This document shows positions 17,157 through 26,242 of a DNA stretch of 64,000 nt, piece after piece; positions within the stretch are counted from its first letter, which is position 1, and every line of letters starts with the position of its first letter. Under the pieces are notes generated by a model, which saw nothing but the letters and a program-made list of their open reading frames with translations, ran no database searches and was not told where the DNA came from. The stretch covers positions 1-64,000 of the forward strand of contig JAPKDJ010000011.1 in NCBI GenBank assembly GCA_026421245.1, read 5' to 3'. The DNA is from Akkermansiaceae bacterium (GTDB taxonomy: Bacteria; Verrucomicrobiota; Verrucomicrobiia; Verrucomicrobiales; Akkermansiaceae). The translations under genes and the position numbers were made by a program.

Positions 17157-20100
17157 ATGAAACTCTTTCTCGTCTTCCTCACACCCGCAGCTCTTCTTCA
17201 CGCCGCACCCATTCCCCTCGTTAACCCCGGCGGAGAGCTCAACAATGGGACCGACCGCACCCTCGTCTCCGATCCCTCTGTCCTTGGCTGGGAAGGCACC
17301 GGTCAGGTCATCAACGACCGCACCGATTACGGAAACGGCGGTTGGCGCCTCACTTTTGAAGACGGCACAAACCTTTCCCAAACGACCACTCATCTCATCG
17401 AAACCGGAGCCTCCTATTCGCTCCGCTTCGATGCTGCCATCTTTTCCGACGGCGCTCCCAGCGGAGATTTCACCCCGGATCTCACTCTGATTGAACCGGG
17501 TCTCTTGAATGGCGATTTCAATGCAGACACTTCAACCGTTGATAGCCGGACATTCGCTGACACCCCCCTTTGGTCCAATCTTGGATCAGCCGGTCAACCC
17601 CATCAGGCCACCCGCTTCAACCCCGCCAACACCTCACTCGATGGCTCCCGCAATGCCGTCATCGCCGCCAACGAGCAACGCCGATTTGCCATCGATTCAG
17701 GCCACACCCTCGCGGAAGGAGAAGTCTTTCAAGCGAGCTACCAATGGCGGGATGCCTTCAATTGGAACGATGCCACGAACCGCATTCGAGTCACTTTGTT
17801 CACGACCGATGCCGACCTCATCACCGGTGCCGCTTCCATCATTCAAACATTGGATTCAGACCTCTCCAGCATCGATGCCACCTACGAAACCCAAAACTCC
17901 ATCTTTAGCCCCATTCCCGCCTCCGCCGCGGGCAAACGCCTCTTCGCCTCGTTCCAGGCCATCAATGGAGGCGGAGGATTTTCCCGCGTTGAAAATTTTA
18001 CCCTGCAACGTGGCACCGCAGGCGGCAACCCAGGCGGCGCTCCGGTTGAGAGGAATTTCACCGCCGAATTTATCGTGGACAATGACGGCCCTCCCGAAGT
18101 CATCGCCACCCGCACCTTCGATTTTAAATCCAACTCGGTTGCTTCGTGGCATCATTACAACTTCGCGATCCAGCCCGGCACTCTCGATGCCCACTCGGGC
18201 AAGGCCTTCGGCATCCGGTTTCGCTCAACACCCACGGAAGCCACCAACTACCAATCGGTTGACAACGTCCGCCTCGATTTCTGGTCTGCCGACACTCCAA
18301 CCGGACATTTCTCAATCGATTGGGACAATACCCCGAATCAAGTTTGGCCCGGCCCCGGATTCTGGGGAAACCGTCTCCACGACTGGCAGGTCGACAATGG
18401 CCGTGTCAATTGCATCCTCGGAAGTCGCGACCGCCGCACCCTCCACAAGGTCGACACCACCCTGCGGGGCAATGGCGAAAACTTCTCGCTTTCAGTCCGC
18501 ACCGGTCGTCATGCCGGGACCCTCTCCTCCTCGGCTCGCACCGGCTTCCTCCTCGGAGCCGGACCAGGACTCGATTGGCGTGGCTCACTCCTCGTCCACG
18601 ATGGCCTGGGACGGGACTTTGGCATCTTCGTCGGGCTGCGTGGAGATGGCCGCGCCGTCATTGAAGACCTGTCCAAAGGAGGAACCAACACGCTCGCGAC
18701 AGGAGGAACCCCCGCTTCCTTCCCCGCAGATGCCCGCCTCGATCTCACCGCCACTTACCTTCCTGCCCGTGGTCGCTACCAACTTTCTCTCACCGTCTTC
18801 GACCCGGCAAACAACCCCATAAGCACTGCCTCCGCCGAAGTGGATTCCGCGCAACTTCTCGGCTCACTCGGCCTCCTCTCTCACAAAGGAGGAAACGACG
18901 CCCGCTTCTGGTTCGATGAATTCTCCGGCACCGGCACCGCGCTCAACTCCGAGCCCGATCGCCATCTCGCCATCGTGGGGGCGATGTATACGTTGAGCCG
19001 CCAGACACTCAAACTCACCGCCCAGTTCCCCCCTCTCGATCTCGCTTCCACCCCTCCGGTCCGGCTCGAAACCAAGGACGGCGATGATTGGAACGAGATC
19101 TCCAACGCCGCCATCGACAACACCGATTCCCTTTCCTCTTATACGACCACTTTCAAAATCCCCAACTGGGACGACACCCGCGATACCGATTTCCGGATCA
19201 CCGTTGAGATCGACAATGCCCCCTATTCCTGGACCGGTATCATTCGGAAAAACCCCGTCGACCAAGCACAGATCACTCTCGCTGCCACCACCTGCCAGCG
19301 CATCACTGATGGCCGTATTCAAAACGATGGCTTCGACTGGTCACCTGTCAGGCTTTGGCAACCCAACACCCTCGCCTTCACCAATCTCGTCAAACATGAT
19401 CCCGATGTTTTCCTCGCACTCGGCGATCAGATTTACGAAGGACAACCGACCCCGGAGGACAGCGGCAACGACTTCAACCGCCACCACGACTACCTTTACA
19501 AATGGTATCTCTGGGTTCTCCAGGCCCGCGATGTCACCCGCATCATGCCCACCATTTGCATCCCCGATGATCACGATGTCTACCAAGGCAACCTCTGGGG
19601 AGAAGGTGGCATCGCAACCAACAGCCAAAATTCCGGCGGCTACGAAGAACCCGCCAACTGGGTGAAAATGCTCGAGCGAACCCAGACCTCGCATCTCCCC
19701 GACACCGACCCCTACAACCCTGTTCAACCAGCTCCTCCAGTTGCGCAGGGAATCCCACCGTACTTCACCGGAATGATCTATGGCGATGTCGGCTTCGCGA
19801 TTCTCGAGGACCGAAAATTTAAAACCGGCAAGGACAACCCGCCCGCCGATCTCAACCAACAATTCCTCCTGGGCACCCGACAAAAAGACTTCCTCCGGGC
19901 TTGGGCCAACGACTGGGATGACCAAACGGTAAAGTGCGTCATTTCCCAATCACCCTTCGGTAACATCCACACTCATGCCAACAGCGGATATGGCTTTGGA
20001 CTCAACGACCGCGACACCCACGGCTGGCCCACCCATCGACGCAATGAAGCCTGGGAACTCTTGCGAAAGACGAGAATGTTCCAGATCGCCGGAGACCAAC

Positions 20101-21260
20101 ACCTCGCCACCTTTGCCCATCACGGAATCGAAGGCCCGGCCGATGCCGGCTTCTCCTACACCGCCCCCGCCATCGGCAACTTCTTCCCGCGGGCCTGGGA
20201 CCCCATTCACAACTCCGCCGGAAGAATCGATGTCGTGAATCCCTACAAAGGCGACTTCTTCTTCGATGGAAACGGCACCCTCCCCTGGGGCCAACCCAAC
20301 CTCACCTCCGCTTTCCCTCATCACGTCCGGGTCCTCGGTGCCGGAAATCCCCACCAATATCACAATCAAACTCGTAACATCTCCCCCGCCAATCTTCACG
20401 ACCGGGGAGCCGGATACGGCATCGTTCGGATCGAAAAAAATAGCCGCCAAATCACCTTCGAAACCTGGCCCCTCCACGCCGACCCGGACTACCCGAACAC
20501 CGGATCCCAGTTCGACGACTGGCCCATCACCATCAGCCAGACTGACAACGACGGACGTATTCCTACCGGCTTCCTCCCCCTCATCGATTCCGGATATCAA
20601 CTCGCTCCCGTCCTCTCGGTTTACAACGAATCGACCGGGGAGCTCGTTTACGCCATCCGCACCCGTGACAACCTCGTCCGCCCTCCCGTTTATGACAACA
20701 CCGTCACCTACCGCGTCGTCATTGAAAACGGTTTTGCTCCCATCACCCTCGAAAACCAAACACCTCTTCTTCCGGAACCGCCTGCCATCAATTCCTTCCG
20801 TGCGCTTGAACCCCGCATCTCCACCAGAGCAACCGCCACTCTTCGCTGGGATGTTAGCGGAGCCGAAACCCTCACCATCAATGGCGAAGACGTCCTCCCT
20901 TTCACCGTCGACGGCATCGGTTTCCTTCAGGTTTCCCCCGGGAGCGACACCACTTACTCCCTCACCCTCAATGGCACCACCACTGGCACCACCATCGTTC
21001 TTGTGTTCAATGAACCCGAGCCCGTTCTCTCAACCTCGTCAGCCGCGAAAGACTCCGACGCTTCCTTCACCTCACTCATTCCACTCGATACCCGGATTGA
21101 AAATTTCGTCATCGAACAAAGCCCCGACCTCATGACCTGGACCGAGCTCGGAAGTGAAAACACCACCCGGAAAATCACGGGCTCCAACGTCACCCTCACA
21201 CTCGCTCCCTTTTACATTCCCTCATCACCCACCAACTTCTACCGTGCCGGTTGGCGCTGA
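17157..21260 (+). CDS. Secreted PhoD-like metallophosphatase, multidomain
   Basis: Exported enzyme of 1367 residues. A signal peptide is followed by a domain at about 117-288 shared with the sulfatase at 11537 (common pattern NGDFNA ... YQWRDA.NWND ... KRLF.S), then a large beta-sandwich or LamG-like region (about 300-610). The catalytic metallophosphoesterase part has LALGDQIYEGQ (about 753), PDDHDVYQGNLWGEGG (about 802) and QIAGDQHLATF (about 977), the metal-binding signatures of PhoD-type alkaline phosphatase/phosphodiesterase. The C-terminal tail ends NFYRAGWR, like other exported proteins here. It would release phosphate from extracellular esters. Start ATG 17157 chosen for the signal peptide. 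Much larger than simple PhoD because of accessory domains. Same strand and tight spacing as its neighbours. Confidence 0.88.
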   Translation: MKLFLVFLTPAALLHAAPIPLVNPGGELNNGTDRTLVSDPSVLGWEGTGQVINDRTDYGNGGWRLTFEDGTNLSQTTTHLIETGASYSLRFDAAIFSDGAPSGDFTPDLTLIEPGLLNGDFNADTSTVDSRTFADTPLWSNLGSAGQPHQATRFNPANTSLDGSRNAVIAANEQRRFAIDSGHTLAEGEVFQASYQWRDAFNWNDATNRIRVTLFTTDADLITGAASIIQTLDSDLSSIDATYETQNSIFSPIPASAAGKRLFASFQAINGGGGFSRVENFTLQRGTAGGNPGGAPVERNFTAEFIVDNDGPPEVIATRTFDFKSNSVASWHHYNFAIQPGTLDAHSGKAFGIRFRSTPTEATNYQSVDNVRLDFWSADTPTGHFSIDWDNTPNQVWPGPGFWGNRLHDWQVDNGRVNCILGSRDRRTLHKVDTTLRGNGENFSLSVRTGRHAGTLSSSARTGFLLGAGPGLDWRGSLLVHDGLGRDFGIFVGLRGDGRAVIEDLSKGGTNTLATGGTPASFPADARLDLTATYLPARGRYQLSLTVFDPANNPISTASAEVDSAQLLGSLGLLSHKGGNDARFWFDEFSGTGTALNSEPDRHLAIVGAMYTLSRQTLKLTAQFPPLDLASTPPVRLETKDGDDWNEISNAAIDNTDSLSSYTTTFKIPNWDDTRDTDFRITVEIDNAPYSWTGIIRKNPVDQAQITLAATTCQRITDGRIQNDGFDWSPVRLWQPNTLAFTNLVKHDPDVFLALGDQIYEGQPTPEDSGNDFNRHHDYLYKWYLWVLQARDVTRIMPTICIPDDHDVYQGNLWGEGGIATNSQNSGGYEEPANWVKMLERTQTSHLPDTDPYNPVQPAPPVAQGIPPYFTGMIYGDVGFAILEDRKFKTGKDNPPADLNQQFLLGTRQKDFLRAWANDWDDQTVKCVISQSPFGNIHTHANSGYGFGLNDRDTHGWPTHRRNEAWELLRKTRMFQIAGDQHLATFAHHGIEGPADAGFSYTAPAIGNFFPRAWDPIHNSAGRIDVVNPYKGDFFFDGNGTLPWGQPNLTSAFPHHVRVLGAGNPHQYHNQTRNISPANLHDRGAGYGIVRIEKNSRQITFETWPLHADPDYPNTGSQFDDWPITISQTDNDGRIPTGFLPLIDSGYQLAPVLSVYNESTGELVYAIRTRDNLVRPPVYDNTVTYRVVIENGFAPITLENQTPLLPEPPAINSFRALEPRISTRATATLRWDVSGAETLTINGEDVLPFTVDGIGFLQVSPGSDTTYSLTLNGTTTGTTIVLVFNEPEPVLSTSSAAKDSDASFTSLIPLDTRIENFVIEQSPDLMTWTELGSENTTRKITGSNVTLTLAPFYIPSSPTNFYRAGWR

Positions 21261-21281
21261 TCGGCGCCGTTTGCCAATTCG

Positions 21282-22490
21282 ATGAAAACACTCCTCGTCT
21301 TTCTCCTCCTTGCCCTCCCCGCTCTCGCCACCTGGTCCCAATGGCGCGGCCCCAATGGCAACGGAAACTTCGACCACGAAACCACTTGGACCCATCAATG
21401 GCCCGCGACCGGCCCCAAGGTCCTCTGGACCGCCAAAGTCCACATGGGCTACTCCGGCATCGTCGTCTCTGAAAACCGCGCATACACCCTCGGCAACTTC
21501 GCAGGCGATGACCTCGTCCAATGCTTCGACGCCACCACCGGAAAACCTCTCTGGAGCAAGAACTACCCCCAGGACCTCATCCCCAAATACAACCCCGGTG
21601 GCCCCAATGCCCCGCCCGTCATCCACGGAAAATGGCTCTACACTTATAGCAAACAAGGCCTCGTCTCTTGCTGGGACAAAGCCAATGGTGATCTCCGTTG
21701 GACCACCGACCTCGCCACCGTAGCCAAAGCCCTCATGCCCACCTGGGGCTTCTCCTCCGCCCCCGTCATCGTCGGTGACCGACTCTTTCTCAACGCCAAC
21801 CAATCCGGCATCGCCCTCGACAAAAACTCCGGAAAAGTCCTCTGGAACTCCCCCACCCTCTCCTGCGGATACGCCGCCGCCGTCCCCCTCTCCTGCCGAG
21901 ACCAACCCGCCCTCGCCATCTTTGGCCACAAAGCGATGCACGTCGTTTCCCAAACTAATGGCAAGATCCTCTGGAAAGTCGACTGGCCCACCAAATACGG
22001 CGAAAACTCCGCCGACCCGCTCGTCGTCGACAACAAACTCTACCTCTCCTCCTGGTGGGGTGAAGGCGCCGCCCTCTTCGATCCCAACCAAGACTCAAGC
22101 GAGCCCATCTGGACCAACAAAGAGTTCCAAAACCACATCAACCCACCCGTCCTTCACCAAGCCCACCTCTACGGCTTCGATGGCCCCGTTCACAAAAAGA
22201 AAATCAAAAGCCACCTCCGCTGCCTCGATTTTAAAACCGGGGAAACCCTCTGGTCCCACCCCGACCTCCGCGGGTCCCTCATCCTCTCCCAAGGCAAGCT
22301 CATCATCCTCACCAACGACGGGGCCCTCATCATCGCCAAAGCCACCCCCGGTGGCTTCGAGCAACTCGCCCGCCACAACGGCCTCGGCAAACGCACCTGG
22401 TCCCCTCCCCTCCTCCACCAGGGAAACCTCTACCTCCGCGACGCCGATGGCACCGCCACCTGTCTCGGTTTAAACACACATGACAATTGA
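21282..22490 (+). CDS. Exported PQQ-like beta-propeller protein
   Basis: Exported propeller of 402 residues, starting MKTLLVFLLLALPALATWSQWRGP; the WRGPNGNG segment after the signal peptide is typical of PVC outer-membrane-biogenesis/PQQ-like propeller proteins. Repeated blades (CFDATTGKPLWSKNYP, CWDKANGDLRWTTDL, CLDFKTGETLWSHPD) are clear. The gene begins 21 bases after the phosphatase and probably shares its transcript. No catalytic residues of quinoprotein dehydrogenases are evident; a binding or scaffold role is likely. Paralogue-like to the 8923 lipoprotein but without a lipobox. Confidence 0.86.
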   Translation: MKTLLVFLLLALPALATWSQWRGPNGNGNFDHETTWTHQWPATGPKVLWTAKVHMGYSGIVVSENRAYTLGNFAGDDLVQCFDATTGKPLWSKNYPQDLIPKYNPGGPNAPPVIHGKWLYTYSKQGLVSCWDKANGDLRWTTDLATVAKALMPTWGFSSAPVIVGDRLFLNANQSGIALDKNSGKVLWNSPTLSCGYAAAVPLSCRDQPALAIFGHKAMHVVSQTNGKILWKVDWPTKYGENSADPLVVDNKLYLSSWWGEGAALFDPNQDSSEPIWTNKEFQNHINPPVLHQAHLYGFDGPVHKKKIKSHLRCLDFKTGETLWSHPDLRGSLILSQGKLIILTNDGALIIAKATPGGFEQLARHNGLGKRTWSPPLLHQGNLYLRDADGTATCLGLNTHDN

Positions 22491-22922
22491 TGCCACTCAG
22501 TGTTGAAGCTGATCACATTTTAAGATCAGGCAGAATTACAGAGATACGAGAGAAATAACGCGCGTCGTTTTTAACGAGCAGTCCCATAAAATTTCCCTCC
22601 ATTCTCACCTTTTCCCTCCTCTCCGTTTATCTCAAAGAACGCGGAGCCAAAAATCCCCGAAGTGGCGTGACACAGTTTCGAGACAGAGGATGGGACCTTG
22701 AGGTGACACTACTTCAAAAGCATCCCTTCAAAAAAATGCGGGAAGGAGCTGCCATCACTATTGCCTAAAAAGTAGCCCGTTACATCCTGCCCATTCATCG
22801 ATCATCTCACATTCCACCTGTTGGGAGTCAATGTCAGGATTCCCTGATCCGGAATGTTTGTCTTGGAAGAATCTCGCAGAAGTTCCATCCCTTAAAAAAC
22901 TGGGATGGCTATGAGGAAGTCA
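22491..22922. other. Gene-free gap with weak hairpin
   Basis: No convincing gene. A hairpin (CCATCCC at 22885-22891 with GGGATGG at 22902-22908) lies just past the stop of the minus-strand aldehyde dehydrogenase and could end its transcript, though it lacks a T tail outside the stem. The rest shows no clear repeats or coding bias and looks like decayed sequence. Confidence 0.4.
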
Positions 22923-24335
22923 TCAACCCACCGTCGAAAGATTACCTTGAATCGCCCGACGACGATAAAGGAACTCGAAGAGGTTTCCTTCGTGGGGCTG
23001 TTCCCACTGAACCCGATTCGTTGGGAATGGTCCGATGTTGAGACGCTCGATATCCGGGCTCAGCATGAGTTCTTGGATCCAATCCTTGTTTTCAGTGAAG
23101 GCACTCACGACAAGTGTCTCGCCAATGGTGGCCAGCATCTCCTCCTGCGGCATTTCGACAATACTCGCATACGGGAACATGAACTCGGTATTCGCCAGCG
23201 CATGGTCCTTGTCATCGCAGGCAATGAGAGTCGGGCAGAGATATGTTTGCTCAAAGGCTTCCGCCTTACGGTCTCCATCACGATGGGCAGCGGTCACATC
23301 ACGGGCTCCTTTTTCCTCAAGAAAACCCTCGATCATTCCATCGATGCCGTCTGCGAGAGCTGTGTTCGCAAAACCACAGAGGATAGCCTTGGCGTCATCG
23401 CGAGCCAGCGGCTTAATCTCCGCCAACTTCGCTGCCAGGGCCTCCGCGATCTCATCACGATGTGAGGGCACCAGAATCGCCGAAGTGTTGATACAACTCC
23501 GTCCGCCATTCGCCGAAACCGAAGTCACAAGGACATCGATAAACTCTTCCCACCGGTCAATATAATCCTCACCAATAAGGATCTTCGAGCGCCCTGTTCC
23601 GTGAACCTGAATCGTCTTGAACGGCGCATACTTCTTCACCGTGACATCCGAGCCGAAGGAAATTCCTGCCCCGCAAGAAGTCAGCAGAGTATCACCACCT
23701 TCGTGCGTCGTCGGATAATAACCAAAAGCCTCTTTCGGGAATCCCGCCTGAATCATGGCCTGCACAATCCGAAGCGGCGTAAAAGGATCCTCACGACCCG
23801 GCTTGAGAAGAACGGGAATCTTCATCACCAAAGCAGGGAGCCACAGTGAATTTACGGCCGGAGCATTGCTGGGAAGAGACACACCCAACGAGCTGGTGGC
23901 GGGATAATAATTAACATCCAAACCACCAACCGAAGTGATCCCCCGATCAAAAATTTCCAGAGGCATCCCGCGGGTCAGCCCGCCGATCACAGTGCGAATC
24001 TGGGACATCGCCGCATGGATCTTGCTCATGTTCATCCGCACGAGCGTATGAGGAAGACGCGTCAGCGCAGAAAGTGATTCAACGTAGTCATCCGGTCCCT
24101 GGGTGGAATCACCACAAGGCAAATCGGCATTCATGAACAACTCGGCCGCCGCCTCGCAATAATCCGCCAGCGTCTCGGCCGGGATGGCATCAAGCGCCGC
24201 CTTCGATTCGTGAATGCGCAGAAGGTCGCGGCGAATCAATCCCGGGTTTGCGGTGTGCGTCACGAGAGAGTCATTGAGCTCAACAAGATCGGCTGACTGG
24301 TAGGTTTCACCGAGACGAAGAATAGAAATTTGCAT
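22923..24335 (-). CDS. Aldehyde dehydrogenase-superfamily acyl reductase
   Basis: Cytoplasmic enzyme of 470 residues with an ALDH fold. The catalytic cysteine sits in NGGRSCINTS (C281), and an NAD(P)-binding region with LPSNAPAVNSLW and VLLKPGREDPFTP precedes it. The overall sequence is closer to acyl reductases (LuxC/EhpG type) than to ordinary aldehyde oxidisers. It starts 42 bases after the stop of an adenylating enzyme gene on the same strand, so the two almost certainly act together: the partner activates a carboxylic acid and this protein reduces the activated acyl group to an aldehyde with NAD(P)H. The acid is unknown. Assignment to the ALDH superfamily is sure; reductive direction is inference from context. 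Confidence 0.8.
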   Translation of the reverse strand: MQISILRLGETYQSADLVELNDSLVTHTANPGLIRRDLLRIHESKAALDAIPAETLADYCEAAAELFMNADLPCGDSTQGPDDYVESLSALTRLPHTLVRMNMSKIHAAMSQIRTVIGGLTRGMPLEIFDRGITSVGGLDVNYYPATSSLGVSLPSNAPAVNSLWLPALVMKIPVLLKPGREDPFTPLRIVQAMIQAGFPKEAFGYYPTTHEGGDTLLTSCGAGISFGSDVTVKKYAPFKTIQVHGTGRSKILIGEDYIDRWEEFIDVLVTSVSANGGRSCINTSAILVPSHRDEIAEALAAKLAEIKPLARDDAKAILCGFANTALADGIDGMIEGFLEEKGARDVTAAHRDGDRKAEAFEQTYLCPTLIACDDKDHALANTEFMFPYASIVEMPQEEMLATIGETLVVSAFTENKDWIQELMLSPDIERLNIGPFPTNRVQWEQPHEGNLFEFLYRRRAIQGNLSTVG

Positions 24336-24377
24336 GGCTAATGAGAAGTGATTCGTTTGGAAGATGGTTTTGAAATC

Positions 24378-25448
24378 CTAGTAGACTCCTTCAATGACAG
24401 CTTTGGTGCCGCTCTGGAACGGTCGAACGTCGCCAACACCATCCCACGGGAACTCGTCGCATTCAGGGCGGCGAATCGCTTCATCGCGCTCCAGAAAACG
24501 TGGGACAAAGAACTCCTTCGTCATCGTGGTCAGCTCAACCCGTCCGTATTCTCCGTAATCGACAACCTTTGTCGAATCCTTCGGATCAACCACTCTCAAA
24601 ATTGCACGCGGTTGCGGCGCATAGTAGGTGAGCGAATATTCACCCGCCTCCCGCTTCTTCGAGATGGCCAAACCCATCAATGTGTTTCCATAGGTCGGAG
24701 CGTAGTTGATTTTCCCTTCAAGCACCTCTTCCTGGATGAATTTCACATACTGGGGAGTCATTGTCGTGCCGCCCGCAAAAACGCCGCGAATCCCGGCATC
24801 CGCCAGCGACATCCGCAAAGAAAGACTCTCGAGCAATCGCGGCGTCGTAAAGATGCACTTAATGTCGCGATGACGAATAATGGTTACCGCCTGATCAATC
24901 ACGTGCTCCTGATAAGCCTTCGCCATTTTCATTTCACCCATCCCGATCAGTCGCTTCACCCAACGGGGATCAAGATCGATAAAGTAACACGCTCCACCGC
25001 GGATATTTGCGAGGTGCTCGATCGCCATACGGAGGCGTCGGGGGCCGGTTGGGCCAACCATCAGCCAGTTCGCGCCCTGGGGGAAAAAGTCCGGGCCGTA
25101 GTGCTCGGAGAACTCGGTGTAGTCGGTCTTGTAGTCCTCCCACCCGATCCGCTGCTTGGGCATTCCAGTTGTTCCCCCGGTTTCAAACACATTATAAGGA
25201 CGACCTTCATAAGCCTTCGGGATGAACTTTGCCGGATCCTCTTTTCTCAGGACTTCGTCGTCGAAATTGTCAAAGTGCAGCATGTCCGCAAAACACCGGA
25301 CCTTCTCACGAGGATCCCAGCCAGCACTTTTGGCCCAATCAAGCCAATAGGGACATCCGGTTTCAGGCGAGAAATGCCAATTGATCAATTCCCGGGTTTG
25401 GGAATCAACTTGGGCGTGGGCTTCGTCAACGGTCAGCGAGGAACTCAT
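24378..25448 (-). CDS. Adenylate-forming enzyme, LuxE/EhpF-like
   Basis: ANL-superfamily protein of 356 residues. The phosphate-binding loop ETGGTTGMPKQR (residues 89-100) and the APTYGNTLMGLA segment are characteristic. It is much shorter than acyl-CoA synthetases (about 500+) and lacks their mobile C-terminal domain, like LuxE acyl-protein synthetases and EhpF of phenazine (griseoluteic acid) biosynthesis. It is first in a two-gene operon with the aldehyde dehydrogenase-type reductase. The expected reaction is ATP-dependent activation of a carboxylate to an acyl-adenylate, then handover to the reductase. The upstream region (25449-26242) has a 12-bp palindrome at 25843 that may be regulatory. 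The substrate is not predictable. Confidence 0.8.
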   Translation of the reverse strand: MSSSLTVDEAHAQVDSQTRELINWHFSPETGCPYWLDWAKSAGWDPREKVRCFADMLHFDNFDDEVLRKEDPAKFIPKAYEGRPYNVFETGGTTGMPKQRIGWEDYKTDYTEFSEHYGPDFFPQGANWLMVGPTGPRRLRMAIEHLANIRGGACYFIDLDPRWVKRLIGMGEMKMAKAYQEHVIDQAVTIIRHRDIKCIFTTPRLLESLSLRMSLADAGIRGVFAGGTTMTPQYVKFIQEEVLEGKINYAPTYGNTLMGLAISKKREAGEYSLTYYAPQPRAILRVVDPKDSTKVVDYGEYGRVELTTMTKEFFVPRFLERDEAIRRPECDEFPWDGVGDVRPFQSGTKAVIEGVY

Positions 25449-25842
25449 AATCTGTGGGCTTCAAAATGCCTGCCCAAAGAAGTAGCCTAACCGTCAATAC
25501 TCGCAAGAAGGAGTTTCTGAATCTCACCTGAAAATCCTCAACAGACACTTTCGGCAGGCGCCTGCACAATCGGTCTCAATCGCGACATGGGACCACGCCC
25601 CACTAGGCGCCTCGGCCTTTTAGCCCTCCATTGGATCCAACTCGAACAGGCTCAAGATTCACTCCACGAACCTGAAATGATACCCTAAGCTGGGTCTTAC
25701 AAAAAACACCTGGCTCCTCCAACTGAGAAGACGTTGATTTAAGCACTCCCTTGCAATTGGGGCATTCGATCCAAACGATCATACACTCGGAATTCTATCC
25801 CATCCCAATTCCTCTTCAGGTGACCGGAGGTGCCCTTCAAAA

Positions 25843-25870
25843 CATTTAATTAAGAGGGCTTAATTAAATG
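25843..25870. repeat. 12-bp perfect palindrome, AT-rich
   Basis: CATTTAATTAAG (25843-25854) and CTTAATTAAATG (25859-25870) are exact inverted copies around AGGG. Without a T tail beyond what the arms supply, it looks more like an operator or structural element than a terminator. It sits in the long divergent gap. Confidence 0.5.
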
Positions 25871-26140
25871 CTCCGCGATTCCAAACGCCCAAGTAATTAT
25901 TGAAAGGCGTCTTCCCCCAAAATGGCCACTCCTCGACTTCGAATCCCTTTTTCTCCAAGGCCCCCCGACCACGTCACAAAAAATCGGAAGTTCTTTTCCT
26001 TCAAACCGTTCCGAATCACCAGTTTTTCCCGGGGGACACTCTCACCATCAAAGCCACCATTCAGGGTCGCATGAGCCCCCTCACCAAGTCTTCGACGGCG
26101 ACACAACACCTTGCCACCGCCATGCTGAGTGGCACCGCGC

Positions 26141-26164
26141 CATCAGCTTAGAAAGCTGACCTAC
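26141..26164. repeat. REP-like hairpin of the GTAGGTC type
   Basis: Read on the minus strand the element begins GTAGGTCAGC, has a short loop and returns as GCTGATG. A related element is at 53137-53161. Short intergenic palindromes starting GTAGGTC are, to my knowledge, frequent in Planctomycetota/Verrucomicrobiota genomes. It lies about 80 bases upstream of the start at 26243. Confidence 0.4.
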
Positions 26165-26242
26165 TCCATCGAGGGCAAGAGAGGCAGGTATTTAAACAAA
26201 GTGGGACTTTCTCACGGACCTCCCTTTCGCCAGGCTTGGCTC

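Larger units (their letters stand above)
25449..26242. other. Long intergenic region with palindromes, no clear gene
   Basis: Divergent gap between the adenylating enzyme and the cytochrome/dehydrogenase genes. I find no convincing ORF; short frames at 25897-26151 on both strands lack family signatures. It holds a perfect 12-bp palindrome (25843-25870) and a REP-like hairpin (26141-26164). The rest may contain promoters for both flanking operons. Confidence 0.5.

Noticed and set aside
19950-20759. Long antisense frame over the PhoD gene
   Set aside because: Repetitive Gly/Val/Asp composition typical of shadow frames.
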